From Fallopia convolvulus (Eukaryota > Streptophyta > Magnoliopsida > Caryophyllales > Polygonaceae), in the NCBI GenBank assembly GCA_964016875.1, contig OZ024723.1, positions 16,118,074-16,182,073 of the forward strand: a stretch of DNA of 64,000 nucleotides, given 5' to 3'. The notes under the pieces were generated by a model that worked only from the letters and a program-made list of their open reading frames with translations, was not told where the DNA came from and searched no databases. Position numbers and translations under genes: made by a program. This document shows positions 33,683 through 44,446 of the stretch, in pieces. Within the stretch, counting starts at the first letter, position 1. Each line of letters begins with the position of its first letter.

Positions 33683-34398
33683 TGGAAAGATAGTCCCAAG
33701 AAGTTGGAACGCGACAAACTTAAAGCTATATCATTTCTGACAAGCAAGTCACAACAAGGCATTTATTTGTTACTTCATTCTGTTAACTTTATTTTTACCT
33801 CATCCTATACACATGGAACAACGACAATCTTACAAAAATTAACAAGGGACGCCTTGTGACGTTATAGGCCAAAACATAGGCCCTCGCCTTACAATTAGGC
33901 AACGATGTGCACACAACGACTAGTCACAAGATGCAAGAGACGAGAGTACATAAAGATAACTCTAGAGCAAGAGGAGTTTTATATAAACCAGGATACTTGT
34001 GTAACCAATTCAGATTTCATTGAATAAAACATAAGTATCTACGTTCTATTACATACATCAATCTCTCTCTTAGCATCCTATACAAAAGCGCTATTACTAC
34101 ATAACTCGATCAAAAAACGACCAACAATCGTCTTCTCAAACGCGTCGATCCTTGTCCTACGATTGCAAACCTGTACCACCTGCAAAAAAGACAAAGCAAA
34201 CCAAAGGCCATACAAATACTAAAACAACATTCACCATAAAACCCCTAAAACAAGCAAAAGTAGGGGTAAGAAACTTGTCCACACCAACGGCCCTAGAAAT
34301 GAACGGCCCTACAAACCAGTTAACATGTTCAACCCCGACACACCGGGGGTACCAAAATACTTTATGTTTAAAAAAAAGAAGAACAAAGATAAAGGAGA

Positions 34399-36249
34399 TC
34401 ACTCCTTGGGGACATCTTCAGCAACCTTCTGACTTTCTAACTCCACTTGAGCCACTTCCTTGGCGACTTGAGCAATGTCGTCAATAACTGAAGACTTCTT
34501 AGCTGCGATCACTTCATCAGAGAACAAGCTTTCAAACAATTCCCTTTCCTTTACAGCGTCCCATGAGGTATGTTTTCCTGCATCGAATTCTTCCATCATC
34601 TCCACGTGAGCTTTGCACGACCAGTAGTCTGCGGTGTCTTCAATCTCCTTTGCAAGAGCAGCTTCTTTACCTGAGGAAATAATGAATTTCTCTTCCCAAT
34701 CCTTGGAGTCCTTAGAGGCCTTTTCATGAGCGACCGACAACCCCTTCACCTTCTTCTCTAAAGCACTCTTCTCTTGCCCCAAGATGGTGCTTCTGTCTTT
34801 TTCGAGTTGAACGCTGATCTTGCTCTGAACCAGTTGACTAGGCAGGCCTTTGAAAGTTTCAAAAGCGGATAGTGTGAGTTGGAAACCCTGAACAGATTGA
34901 GAAGCAGAACATCTTAAGTAAAGAAATGAGATGAGTGAATCTGTAGACCTAACTGGTCAGTTGAAGAGTGGACATACCTGCCATTGAGCAGCAAGCATTT
35001 CACCGAAAAATTATGGCATGGAAGATCGATTCTCTCCACCTCGAGAACAGTCCACGTGAAGAGGCGCCAAAGAACTTAAGCACTTCTCCGCCGCCATGTC
35101 CAGTGACATCATCATTCTTGGGAGATCGGACAGGTTCGAAACCACATTCTTTTTCGGGGAGGTAACTTTAGCGTCAGCTGATTTCCTGGGGATGGATATC
35201 GCTAAAGAGGTGTCAGCCGTTGATGTTGGCTCAGCTTTTCTTTTCTTTCGTGCTTCTACTCGTTCCATAGTGGTAAGCGCAGCAGTAGAGCGGGTAGTTC
35301 AAGAACCTGAAAACATACAGACAAGCAGGATTATAAGAAGTAAACGCGTCGAAATATGGTGTAGGTGAGAAATTTCAAGGCTTACTTGACATCTCGGTAT
35401 CTTCAGAATCGGCACGACATGCCTTCACAAGCCTGGGGTAGGATCTATCTTCCAACGAAATAGCTTCTATATGAGAAATAACTTTAGCCGACACCTTGCG
35501 AGGTTGAGGAGAGGCAAGATTTTCTGCATTCAAGACAGGAATAGTCAAGGGTTAAAAGCATCCGAACAGAGCAAAATAAAAAAATAGAGAAAACACTACT
35601 TGTTGAACGTCATCGAGTTTTCAGAAAAGAAGTATCGATTCCCAAAGAAGATAACTTTACGAAGAAGAATTTGTCTGCCCAGCCCCGATCAGACTTCGAC
35701 ATGTTGAAAATCAGGTCAGATTTGTTTTGGAAGGTTTTCAGGGTCAAACGGCCAGGACCACCTTTGGAAAGATGATAGTTGTGAAAGAAGTCCACAACTT
35801 TGAACTGGAGACCATGAGAAGAGCACAAAAGATCAATAGATAGAAGAAGTCTCCAAATCTGGGGAAGTATTTGCCCGGGAGAGACGTTGAGAATAGCAAG
35901 GAAATCGACTACAAGGGGAGAGAAAGGGAAGCGATGCCCGATGCGGTTTTCAGTCATCGGTGAAAGAGTCGGCCCAGACTCCAGGAGGAGGAAGGAACAC
36001 TTCCGCGGAGGCAGGAAACCCAACAGAGAAGGAAAAAGTATGAGGATCCTCAGAGGTACTATTCCTCTAATGATACAGGGTGAGAATTTTAGACGAAACC
36101 AGAGAGGAGGGATCAGATGGATCACAACAACGAGAAAAGGGTTCCGAAGGGAAACCAGAAGTCACCATGGACAAGAAGAAAAAAGAAGAAGATGAAGAGT
36201 TGAGAAACGAAGGGACGTACCTAGAAACCAAGAAGCAGAATTGAGGCAA
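34399..36249 (-). pseudogene. Tat antisense ORF block (Transposase_28 / 'putative gypsy type transposon' type)
   Basis: Between integrase and the 3' LTR, three open blocks on the - strand run 36249-35610, 35268-35011 and 34782-34399. The first contains FSPLVVDFLAILNVSPGQIL, PQIWRLLLSIDLLC and RGWADKFFFV, the pattern of PF04195, which is known from antisense ORFs of Tat-type elements. The second is Lys/Arg/Ser-rich (KKRKAEPTS, PRKSADAKV). The third is an acidic coiled-coil-like stretch (EKKVKGLSVAHEKASKDSKDW; ending SQKVAEDVPKE). GT..AG-like junctions between blocks suggest a spliced antisense gene whose promoter would lie near the 3' LTR. A frameshift near 36080 breaks the first block. Role unknown. 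Confidence 0.7.
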
Positions 36250-36379
36250 CAGTGAATCATCATGACCGCTATAAATAAGGGTTGATAGGACGTGTTCAGC
36301 ACATTACAACTTCCGACGCAAAATAAAAAACCCTAAAAAGACTTTTGGAGGGAACTTTCCCGGGTTTTTGAGGGGGTAT

Positions 36380-36923
36380 TGTTGGGCCTCCTCGAGATTT
36401 AGCCTAGGAAGTCGTGACGATCCAAGGAATTCAACCCAAACCATTAAACGGAAAAACCAGAGAAGGAGCAAATGCGTGGAGTAATGGGCGAGATGAAAAT
36501 GGCGGAAATCTCGGTTGGAGAAGATCTCCCAAACGCCAACGGCTATGCCATTAAATGCTGGCAGCGACATCCACGGGGGGAGATAGACTCATAACGGTCA
36601 CAAAGGATGGGGGGATATAAAAAGGGAAGGGAGAAAAGATCAGAGGGGAAGAAAAAAAACTCATTGAAGATTTCATTCTAGAATACTCTAAAGCCAAACT
36701 CATTCTTTCTGTCTTTCGATCTTGTGCTCGTTTGTAATTACAGAGGAATTATCCATCATCACGATCATAATACAATCACAATAACTTTTCTTGCTCTAAT
36801 TTTTACTCTCTTTTCTCTTAAGTTTACATCTTGTTTGGAGTTTATAACGCGTTACGATTACTCTTTGGTTAGGACTCCCTCATTTTAGCAGGTAACATGT
36901 TCATGTGATTATTCTGCCCAAAA
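36380..36923 (+). repeat. Tat element 3' LTR
   Basis: Begins TGTTGGGCCTCC after the purine tract TTTTTGAGGGGGTAT and matches the 5' LTR over its length. The end reads CCCAAAA followed by the duplicated AATAT; the expected CA appears lost or mutated. Confidence 0.88.
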
Positions 36924-37039
36924 AATATCTAAAATATAATAAATAAATATTGTTATATCCTAATACTCCCACAAGCTCATGGAGGGTTACAAATATCAAC
37001 ACTACTAGAAAACGCGCATATAGTCAGGAAATCATAGCC

Positions 37040-37920
37040 AGGAAAGTCCGGTGTACTTAAGTTTGTGGGTAACTGCCACAACATCCCCCACAAATCTCAA
37101 ATTTTCTGGCTGTTTACTCATGAAATTCATGGTTGGGGCTACATTTGCGGGAATATTGTTGCGAAATATACACAACTAAATTCGATTCTAAGTTTGTGGC
37201 CATATAGCCATGAAAATACGGGTTATGGCTATAGTTGCGGCCATATTGACACGAATATATTACGAAGCTAAATTCGATTCTAAATTATTGGAAAATTGGC
37301 GCAAAATAATCATGCAGCTAAGTTCGATTCTAAGTTTGTGGCCATATAGCCAGGAAAATATGGATTGCGGCTATAGGTGCGGGCATATTGACGTGAATAC
37401 AATAGGAAGCTAAATTCGGTTCTAAATTTGTGGGAAAATTGTCGCGAAATAATCATGCAGCTAAGTTCGATTCTATGTTTGTGGCCATATAGCCAGGAAA
37501 ATATGGTTTGCGGCTATAGGTGCAGCCATATTGACGCGAATATATTACGAAGCTAAATTCGGTTCTACATTTGCGGGAAAATTGTCGCGAAATAATCACA
37601 CAGCTAAGTTCGATACTACATTTGTGGTCATATAGTCATGAACATATGATTTCCGGCTAAAGCTGAGGCTATATTGACGTGAATGAATTACGAAGCTAAA
37701 TTAAGTTCTAATGTTGTGGTCAATTTGACGCGAATGAACCACGTAGCTATATTCGGTTCTAATGTTGTGGCCATATTGTCATGAAAACATGGTTTGCGGG
37801 TATATTTTTTGCCATATTGACGCGATTGCCTTACGCAACGAGTGTCGGTACTAAGTTTGTGGACAATATGACTAATATGAATAACGGGGCTAGCTAAATT
37901 CGGTTCTATGGGAGAGCTGA
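37040..37920 (+). repeat. CACTA subterminal repeats, period 142-143 bp
   Basis: At least four units. The marker TTTGTGG(C/T)CATATAG(C/T)CA recurs at about 37193, 37335, 37478 and 37621, each with GCTAA(A/G)TTCG(A/G)TTCTA before it and a GCCATATTGAC(G/A)CGAAT block after it. CACTA elements carry such arrays as transposase binding sites. Units decay to the right. Confidence 0.85.
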
Positions 37921-38391
37921 TTACCCATTATAGGTACCCAAATTGAAGCATTGCACTTGTTTAGAATTGGGGCATATATATATACAACTACAAGACCATG
38001 CTTTGGACCAATCTAGCCCAAATTAACCAAGATAGAAGATTAGTCTTATAATCTATCAAACTAGCCAACTCCATAACCTTTCAAAAACAATGCATCCATA
38101 GCTTGTCTAAACTAGCTAACTCCTCGAAAGATTGTGCCAAACCTGCTCAAACAATTCACATATAAAATTTGTCAAAACTTGGCCTAAAAATGCACCAAAA
38201 TGTAGATACAAACCTGCCCATAAAAATGCATAAAATGTCCCAAACATGCATCTAAATTCACAATCTCAATGTCAATGTCTTCAACACAATAAGATGTTAC
38301 AACATAATCTCAATGTCTTCAACACAATCCTCTAAGGTCACTAAATCCAACCAAAGCCACACAAAATACAAGTCTAAGATTACATGAAACC

Positions 38392-39446
38392 TTAAATGTT
38401 TTCCTCTTCCTCCTCATCCTCTACCCCTTCCCCTTCCCCTTCCACTTCCTCTTCCTCTTCCACTTGTTTGCTACAACCCACTTCCTCATCATCGTCACTA
38501 GACAGGTAAAGCACCATTTATTCATCTTTCATGGTTCAAAAGTCAAAGATATTGTTCAAAAGAGAACTCATATTGGGATCCATGCCATTTTTCCTACAAT
38601 ACTTGTAATGTATACACTCCTACCAAAGAGATTTGCAAGTTTAAAAAATAAAAACAAAACAGCTAGAACATAATATTTTGAAAAAATTATTGAAAATAAT
38701 ACCAACTTTTAGCTATTAATCCAAAATAACATCAACTTTTCACTTGATTAGTTTTGGTACAATACATCCTACTTATAATAAATGCAAATTTGAAATCGAA
38801 TCTCCAAAACTAAAAAAAATGAAAAGTTAAATTTCATACTAGTTGCAGATTCAAAATTGGATCTTTAGAGAAAGTGAAATTTCATTCAAACTTCTATCAA
38901 TTAAATCCAGATCTAAAATCGAATCTCCAAGACTCTAAGCCCCAATAAGCATATTCCGACTTCCACGTCATCCATTTCACTGGATTTTTCACTAGAAATG
39001 ACCATGTATTACTTTTGCTAAATATGATGATAGTTTGTACCAAAACGAGTCAAGTTTAAACTTGGTATTGTTTTGGAGAGGGTAGACTACAAGTTGCTAT
39101 TATTTTCAATAATTTTACCTAATATTTTAAAGTAAAAAGGAGAATTTGCACTTACTTTGAATTTCATCGCACACCACTCGTCGTGACCAGTAATTTGCCA
39201 AGTACTTGAATCCCACATGATGCCCCCCTTTGTTTGTCGGAAATGGCTCCATATCTTCCAAAGCCTAAAAAAGTGAAGATACTTTGATTCCGCAGTTATT
39301 CTCGTCGACAAACACCTAGTCTCAGCCATAAAGCGTTGGTGGATATCAACCCAGTTAGGGGGGCTGGGATCATCATGGGGAGGACTAAGCTCTAAAACAA
39401 TGTTGAGGAAGATCATCTCTTGTTCATGCGTCCAATTCATTGGCAT
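38392..39446 (-). pseudogene. Myb/SANT-like DNA-binding protein gene carried in the CACTA element
   Basis: Exon 1 (39446-39158) starts MPMNWTHEQEMIFLNIVLEL and goes on through NWVDIHQRF, LWKIWSHFRQ and MWDSSTWQITGHDEWCAMKFK: the Trp-spaced pattern of the plant Myb_DNA-bind_3 family. It ends at a GTAAGTG donor. After AT-rich DNA, a later exon-like stretch (38486-38392) reads YLSSDDDEEVGCSKQ and an acidic tail of Glu/Gly runs to a TAA. A possible middle exon at 38625-38500, after an acceptor-like TTTGGTAG, contains two in-frame stops, so the gene may be broken. Such proteins bind DNA and are often partners of DNA transposases. Here it diverges from TNP2; whether it is native to this CACTA family or captured cannot be told. 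Confidence 0.6.
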
Positions 39447-39857
39447 TACAACAAATTGTCAAGAAAAGAAATGGAAAAATATCAATCAAGTAATTGAAAA
39501 AATAATGAGTGGAAAAATGGTGAAAGAAAAGTTGTCAAAATGTGTATCACAGTAGTTGTCCAAACCCAAATGAAAACAATTGACACACAGATGGCATGAA
39601 TAAAGAGGATTTCAACTCAACCAACATATTATAGCAAACAAAAATGATGTTTTACTGAAAAGAAAAGGCAAGTAGTAGTGTCAACTGTTTAGGGTAGAAA
39701 GCAAACAACCAAACAATGAGTATTTGAGAGTAAAATAGAAGTAGTAGTTTAATAAAATAATCTAAATCAAACTAATTTCATTTTACTTGTCATCAATTGA
39801 AAAAGAAACATTTTCTTCTGAACTTTTTGATGGCAAATGAGGCTGTTATAAGGAGGG

Positions 39858-41329
39858 TGATGTCTCTCTATTTGGTGGTGTTTTCATATGTGATTTCCTT
39901 TGTAAATATGTTTCTTTTTCCCCTTTTCTTGTGCGTTTTGTTCCTTTTTAGCTTAGTTCCCGTATTTCTATGAGATTCGGAGACTACGCACATTTTATGT
40001 GTTTTGTAGGTAATTTGGCATGAATCAAGGATCGATTTGAAGGAGGGTCGAGACATGGAGCGAGGCCCGAGCAAAGGAGGAAAGAGAGGAGCAAGCCATG
40101 AAGAAGAACAAGAGGAAAGCCAACAAGAAGAAGGTGGAACGAGGTTCGGACCGAGTTGCAACCAACATCGGGCCCGACTTGAAGTTTCAACCTCGGACCG
40201 ACATGCACAGTAACTCGGGCCCGAGGTCCTCCGTGTCGATCCAAGTCGGTCACCGAACTACTTGGGCTCCAAGGCACGAATTTGTGAACTTCCACTTTTG
40301 CCCCTCATCTAATCTATAAAAGGCCCTCTTGTCTTCTAATTAAGGGGGTTCTCTACCACAAAAAGGGGGGTTCTCCCTCACATACACACAAAAGGGGGGG
40401 GGGGAAGGGTTCCCTCACACACACACAAAAAAGGGGTTCCAAGGGAACCAAGAGGATTCTTGGAGAGCAAGAAGGAAGGAGAGGAGAAGGAAGAGAGAGA
40501 GAATCGGCCAAGGGAGGAAGTCTTGATAGGTTATGTTGGTAGATTTTCTTTGATTTGCTTTGTTCTTGTGGATTTGAAAACCCTTGATTGGAATTTGTGG
40601 ATTGCTTTGGACTTGAATGAAACTTTGCTTTGTTTTGAGATTGATTATGATGATTGCTTTCCCTTTTGATTTGTTTGCTTTCTTTGTTTGCCACATGGAG
40701 TAGATCTCCTTGATCTTGGGTTATGGGGGAAAACCCTAGCTAGGTTTGGGCTAGAAACCCCAATTCCATAGCCTTGAGTGTTTGATCTAAGGAACCCACT
40801 CTACATAGAGCTACAATTCCTTGCGAAAGTTGGGAATCAAGGCTTGAGATTGGCAAAGTAGCGAAAGTGAACATGTGTCAATCTCAAGACCTTGCTTCGA
40901 AGGGGATTTCCCCAATGATCGATGTGTAGAAGTGGTTGGAACGAGGGCGAAGGCACTCGATCCTAGTCCGATCATCACTCATTGCTTGAATTGGGGTGGA
41001 TAAGCCTTAATCTACTAGAGAAGGAACCCAAAAGCCCAAGATCTACTTTTAATCTTTGAAGTTCGACAAACCCAGCTACCTCGGGCCCGACTTACCCTAC
41101 GTCGGTCCCGACTTCCTCTTGTCGCCAACATCGGGCCCGACGTGACCTCTGTGTCGGTCCCGACTGTTCTCTTTGTTTTCCTTTGTTTTATGCTCTCCTT
41201 TCTAGCTTCCTAGTATCTAGGCACATCGATCGAGTAGACTTCCCGAGTGTTCGACACCCACCACGTGCTACAACGGGGTCGGGTTATAAATTGTATCTCT
41301 AGACCCTCGCACACCGAGAGAGGCGATCA
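39858..41329 (+). repeat. Athila-type 5' LTR
   Basis: Begins TGATGTCTCTC and ends GAGAGGCGATCA. A TATA box (CTATAAAAGG) is at 40314-40323. Just after it (about 40345-40445) are three degenerate copies of a CTC/ACACACAAAA/G-run unit, including an 11-G run. Four copies of TCGGGCCCGA lie at 40168, 40215, 41081 and 41131. Confidence 0.93.
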
Positions 41330-41336
41330 AAAAGAT

Positions 41337-41354
41337 TGGCGCCGTTGCCGGGGA
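41337..41354 (+). promoter_or_regulatory. Athila-type primer binding site, tRNA-Asp
   Basis: TGGCGCCGTTGCCGGGGA is the reverse complement of the 3' end (with CCA) of plant tRNA-Asp(GTC), as I recall that sequence. It starts 7 bp after the LTR end. Confidence 0.85.
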
Positions 41355-41482
41355 AGTCTAAGTGTATTGAGTGCCAATTTGGTGAGTTTCTTGTGTTTTG
41401 GTAGTGATTTGGATGAGGGAATAGCCCAAACCCTTTGTTTGTTTTTGATTTGTTTTGGTTTGTGTTTTTGTTTCATAGGTGT

Positions 41483-44446
41483 ATGCTAGCTCGTTCCTCC
41501 CGAGGAACACTTGAGCTTGAGTTTGTGAGTGATCCGGAAAGTATTCTCAAGGAAGCCCGAAGAAGGAAAAGGATGGAGAATCAAGCTCTCCATGTTGATG
41601 AGGAGTTGGCTCGACTTAGGGCCGAAATGACTAGATTGCAACTTGAGAGGGACAATCAAGAGGAGGTGGCAAGGAGAGAACGGGAGCAACGGATGAGAGC
41701 CGAGGCTCAACTCAACGCTCTACCCCGGAATGCACGCCAATACATGCATCCGGAGTTGAGGGTACCCGAGCCGGCTATTGTGCTTCCCGAGGTTGCCAAG
41801 AATTTTGAGATCAAGACGCAATTCATCTCCCTCATCAAGCGTGATCAATTCGAGGGCCGTCCACATGAGTGTCCCATAGAGCATGTTAAACGATTTGTGG
41901 ATATGTGTGAGACGATCTCTACCGACGAGGAGACATTGGAGTATGTGCTTCTAAAGGCGTTCAAATGGTCACTTGGGGGCAAGGCCACACATTGGCTCGA
42001 GAGCCAAGCTCCTAGGTCAATCACAACTTGGAAGACACTCTATGATGCTTTCTTGATGAAGTTCTTCCCGCCCTCAAAGACAACCGAGTTAAGAAGGAAG
42101 ATTGCAAGCTTTCAACAAGGTCCGAATGAGCCTCTCTTCGAAGCATGGGACCGTTTTAAGGAGATGTTGCGCCAATGTCCTACTCATGGCCAACAACCAT
42201 ATGTGCTTCAAGACATCTTTTTCCAATGCATCAATCCGGTAACGAAGGACAAGCTCAATCTCCACACCGATTGTGGGTTCATAGACTTGACACCGGATCA
42301 AGCTTGGGAGCTACTTGACAAGCTATCCGATTATGAGGCCATGTATGGGGTGAGTCAAGCTAGCAAGGAGGTGAAAGTTCAAGGTGAAGGTGCAAGGAAG
42401 TTATATGATCCAAAGGGAGAAGACATTGATAGGGATGTGAAGCTCCAATTCCTTGAAGGTGAAGTGAGCAAGCTTAAGAGGCAAGTCCACTACTACAAGC
42501 AAAATGCTAGAGCTTGTGAGGAGTGCGAATCCTTTGCACATGCTACACAAGTTTGACCGAATGAGAGCCAAGTGCGCTTGGCCGAGCGAATTGAGGAGGC
42601 AAACTATGTTCGAGGAAATTTCGGTGGAAGAGGCAATTTCAACAATGGTGGCAATGGCCGGCGGAACAACGGTCAAGCTCAAGGCTACAACAACAACTTC
42701 AACCAAAACGAGCCAAGGGCGCCACCACCACCATATAGACCACCGGGATTCAATGAGTTACAAACATTTGCTCAAGAGATGAGAGATGGGTTCAAGGAGA
42801 TGAGGACCCAATTCAATGAGTTTGGTGCATGGAGGAGGCAAGTCGACAATCAATTTGCTCAAATTGCGACTCAAGCCCCAAGAGAGAATGGGAGACTTCC
42901 AGGCCGACCCGAGGAGAATCCTCGAGCTCAAAACAATCAAAATGAAGTCCGGGCAATTGGATTGAGAAGTGGCCGAAACCTACCCGAGCCACACATGCCT
43001 AAGAAGAATGAAGAGAGTCGGACCAACTTACCCAGCAAGTCGGGTCCGACATTCCCCGAAGTCGACCCAGCAAGAAGATCGACTCCTTCACCACGGACCG
43101 AGGTCGAGAGCAACTCGGGACCGACGTACACAGACCTCGATCCAACTCCTTTGTCCAGGACCGAGATTCACAACATCGGGCCCGACATGGTGCCCAAGTC
43201 GGTCCAACCAGGAAGTGTTGCAAATGAAGTAGGGAAGTCCAAAGAAGTTGATCCAAGCAAGATTCAAGGTGCAACAATTCTTCCATATCCCTCGAAGAAG
43301 CCAAAAGATGTTGTTGAGAACAAGTTCAAGAGGTTTCTCAAACTCTTGCAAGGCTTGAACATCTCTATCCCGTTCACCGACGCATTGAGTGAGATGCCAT
43401 CTTATGCCAAGTTTTTAAAGGAGATTTTGAGCAAGAAGAGGTCCATAGTGGAAATGCAAGATGAGGTCAAGACCTTGGAGTTACCACAAAAGCTAGGAGA
43501 TCCCGGTCGTTTTGCTATAACCATTGGTGTGGGGTCTCAAAATTTCCAAGCCTTATGTGACCTTGGGGCAAGTGTTTCGGTGATGCCCGCTAGCATTTGG
43601 AGAAGAGCAAATTTGGGTGAAATGGAGCCGGCCGATATGTCCCTAACTATGGCCGACGGTTCCATCATCAAGGCTAAGGGAATATTGGATGACGTTCCGG
43701 TGCGAGTTGGAAAGTACTTTGTCCCCGATGATTTCGTGATCTTGGACATGCATGAGGATCCCTTGGTCCCAATAATCTTAGGAAGACCATTCTTAGCTAC
43801 GGCGGGGGCAAGGTTTGATGTCAAGAACGGCAAGGTTTCCTTTGAGATTGGAGAAGAGAAGGTCGATTTTCACTTCAACAAGGCTTTGAATGAGCCGGAC
43901 GCCTTGGCCATCCTTAAACTTGAAGAGAGTGCTAAGAGAAAAGGTGAAGAAGTGGAAGTTGCTAGAGAGGTCGTTGTGTTGAGAAGTGATGAAGGGTTCA
44001 ATAAACAAATACAAGTAAGGGAGTTGTTGGAGCAATTCAAGGGTCAAGATGAGTCAAGGATCAATGCTAGCCCAAGGAGAAATGAAGAGTATCCTTACTT
44101 ATATCCTTTTGATGTTGGTGATGACCACAATTCTTCCCAAACTTTTGATTCCTACATTTGTTTAAGTGATTTGAAAGATGACTTAGGAGACTCCTACATT
44201 TGCCTTAGTGATTTAAAAGATGAATTGGTAGATTCTCCTAGGAATACTTTGGATAACTATGGTGTAGGAAAAGAAAAACATGATGGAGCAAGTAAGGAGG
44301 AGAAATCTCATCCGTTGGAGGAGTATGATGAGAGAGGCACGAGATCGGAGAGCCATGCCTATGTAGACCATCGTTGGTGGTTTTATGGGTATGAAGGCAA
44401 TGGGCATAACAATGGCGAGCAATTCACCGTGTTTCAGCCGCCATGA
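41483..44446 (+). pseudogene. Athila-type gag-protease ORF with one internal TGA
   Basis: A single frame from MLARSSRGTLELEF to FTVFQPP, broken once by TGA at 42554-42556. The gag domain (about residues 120-300) reads FISLIKRDQFEGRP, WSLGGKATHWLESQAP, LMKFFPPSKT and FKEMLRQCPTHG. A zinc knuckle follows as CEECESFAHATQV and then the TGA, so the stop stands exactly where the last Cys of C-x2-C-x4-H-x4-C belongs. Beyond it come RGG/Asn-rich RNA-binding sequence (GNFGGRGNFNNGGNGRRNNG), a linker with SGPT/IGPD repeats, and the aspartic protease (ALCDLGASVSVMPASIW, then VPIILGRPFLAT). A 14-residue tandem repeat starting DSYICLSDLKD is at 44147-44230. No RT follows. The context suits either a recent null mutation or stop readthrough. 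Confidence 0.88.

Larger units (their letters stand above)
27439..36923 (+). mobile_element. Ty3/gypsy LTR retrotransposon, Tat lineage, decayed
   Basis: A complete-length element: 5' LTR, primer site, gag-protease, RT, two RNase H regions, integrase, antisense ORF block, 3' LTR. The 5-bp flanks AATAT (27434-27438 and 36924-36928) are identical. The second RNase H-like domain after the first and the antisense ORFs ahead of the 3' LTR are Tat-lineage marks. The LTRs differ at about 15 of 545 positions by eye, roughly 97% identity, so insertion is on the order of a million years old under commonly used plant rates. Several frameshifts and stops make the pol non-functional. Confidence 0.93.

Noticed and set aside
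37040..37920. Regular repeats, considered as a CRISPR array or satellite
   Set aside because: The period is 142 bp, units diverge along their whole length, there are no unique spacers, and a CACTA terminus directly precedes them.
39868..40696. ORFs of 69-113 aa in the Athila-type LTR, repeated at 46900-47728
   Set aside because: They are non-coding LTR sequence read in several frames; the identical second set is simply the other LTR.
41337..41354. tRNA-like sequence, considered as a tRNA gene
   Set aside because: It is only the 18-nt complement of a tRNA 3' end placed after an LTR: a primer binding site.
42980..43210. SGPT/IGPD repeats considered as a protein-level repeat domain
   Set aside because: The same nucleotide motif recurs in untranslated LTR and 3' DNA, so a protein-level cause alone does not explain it.
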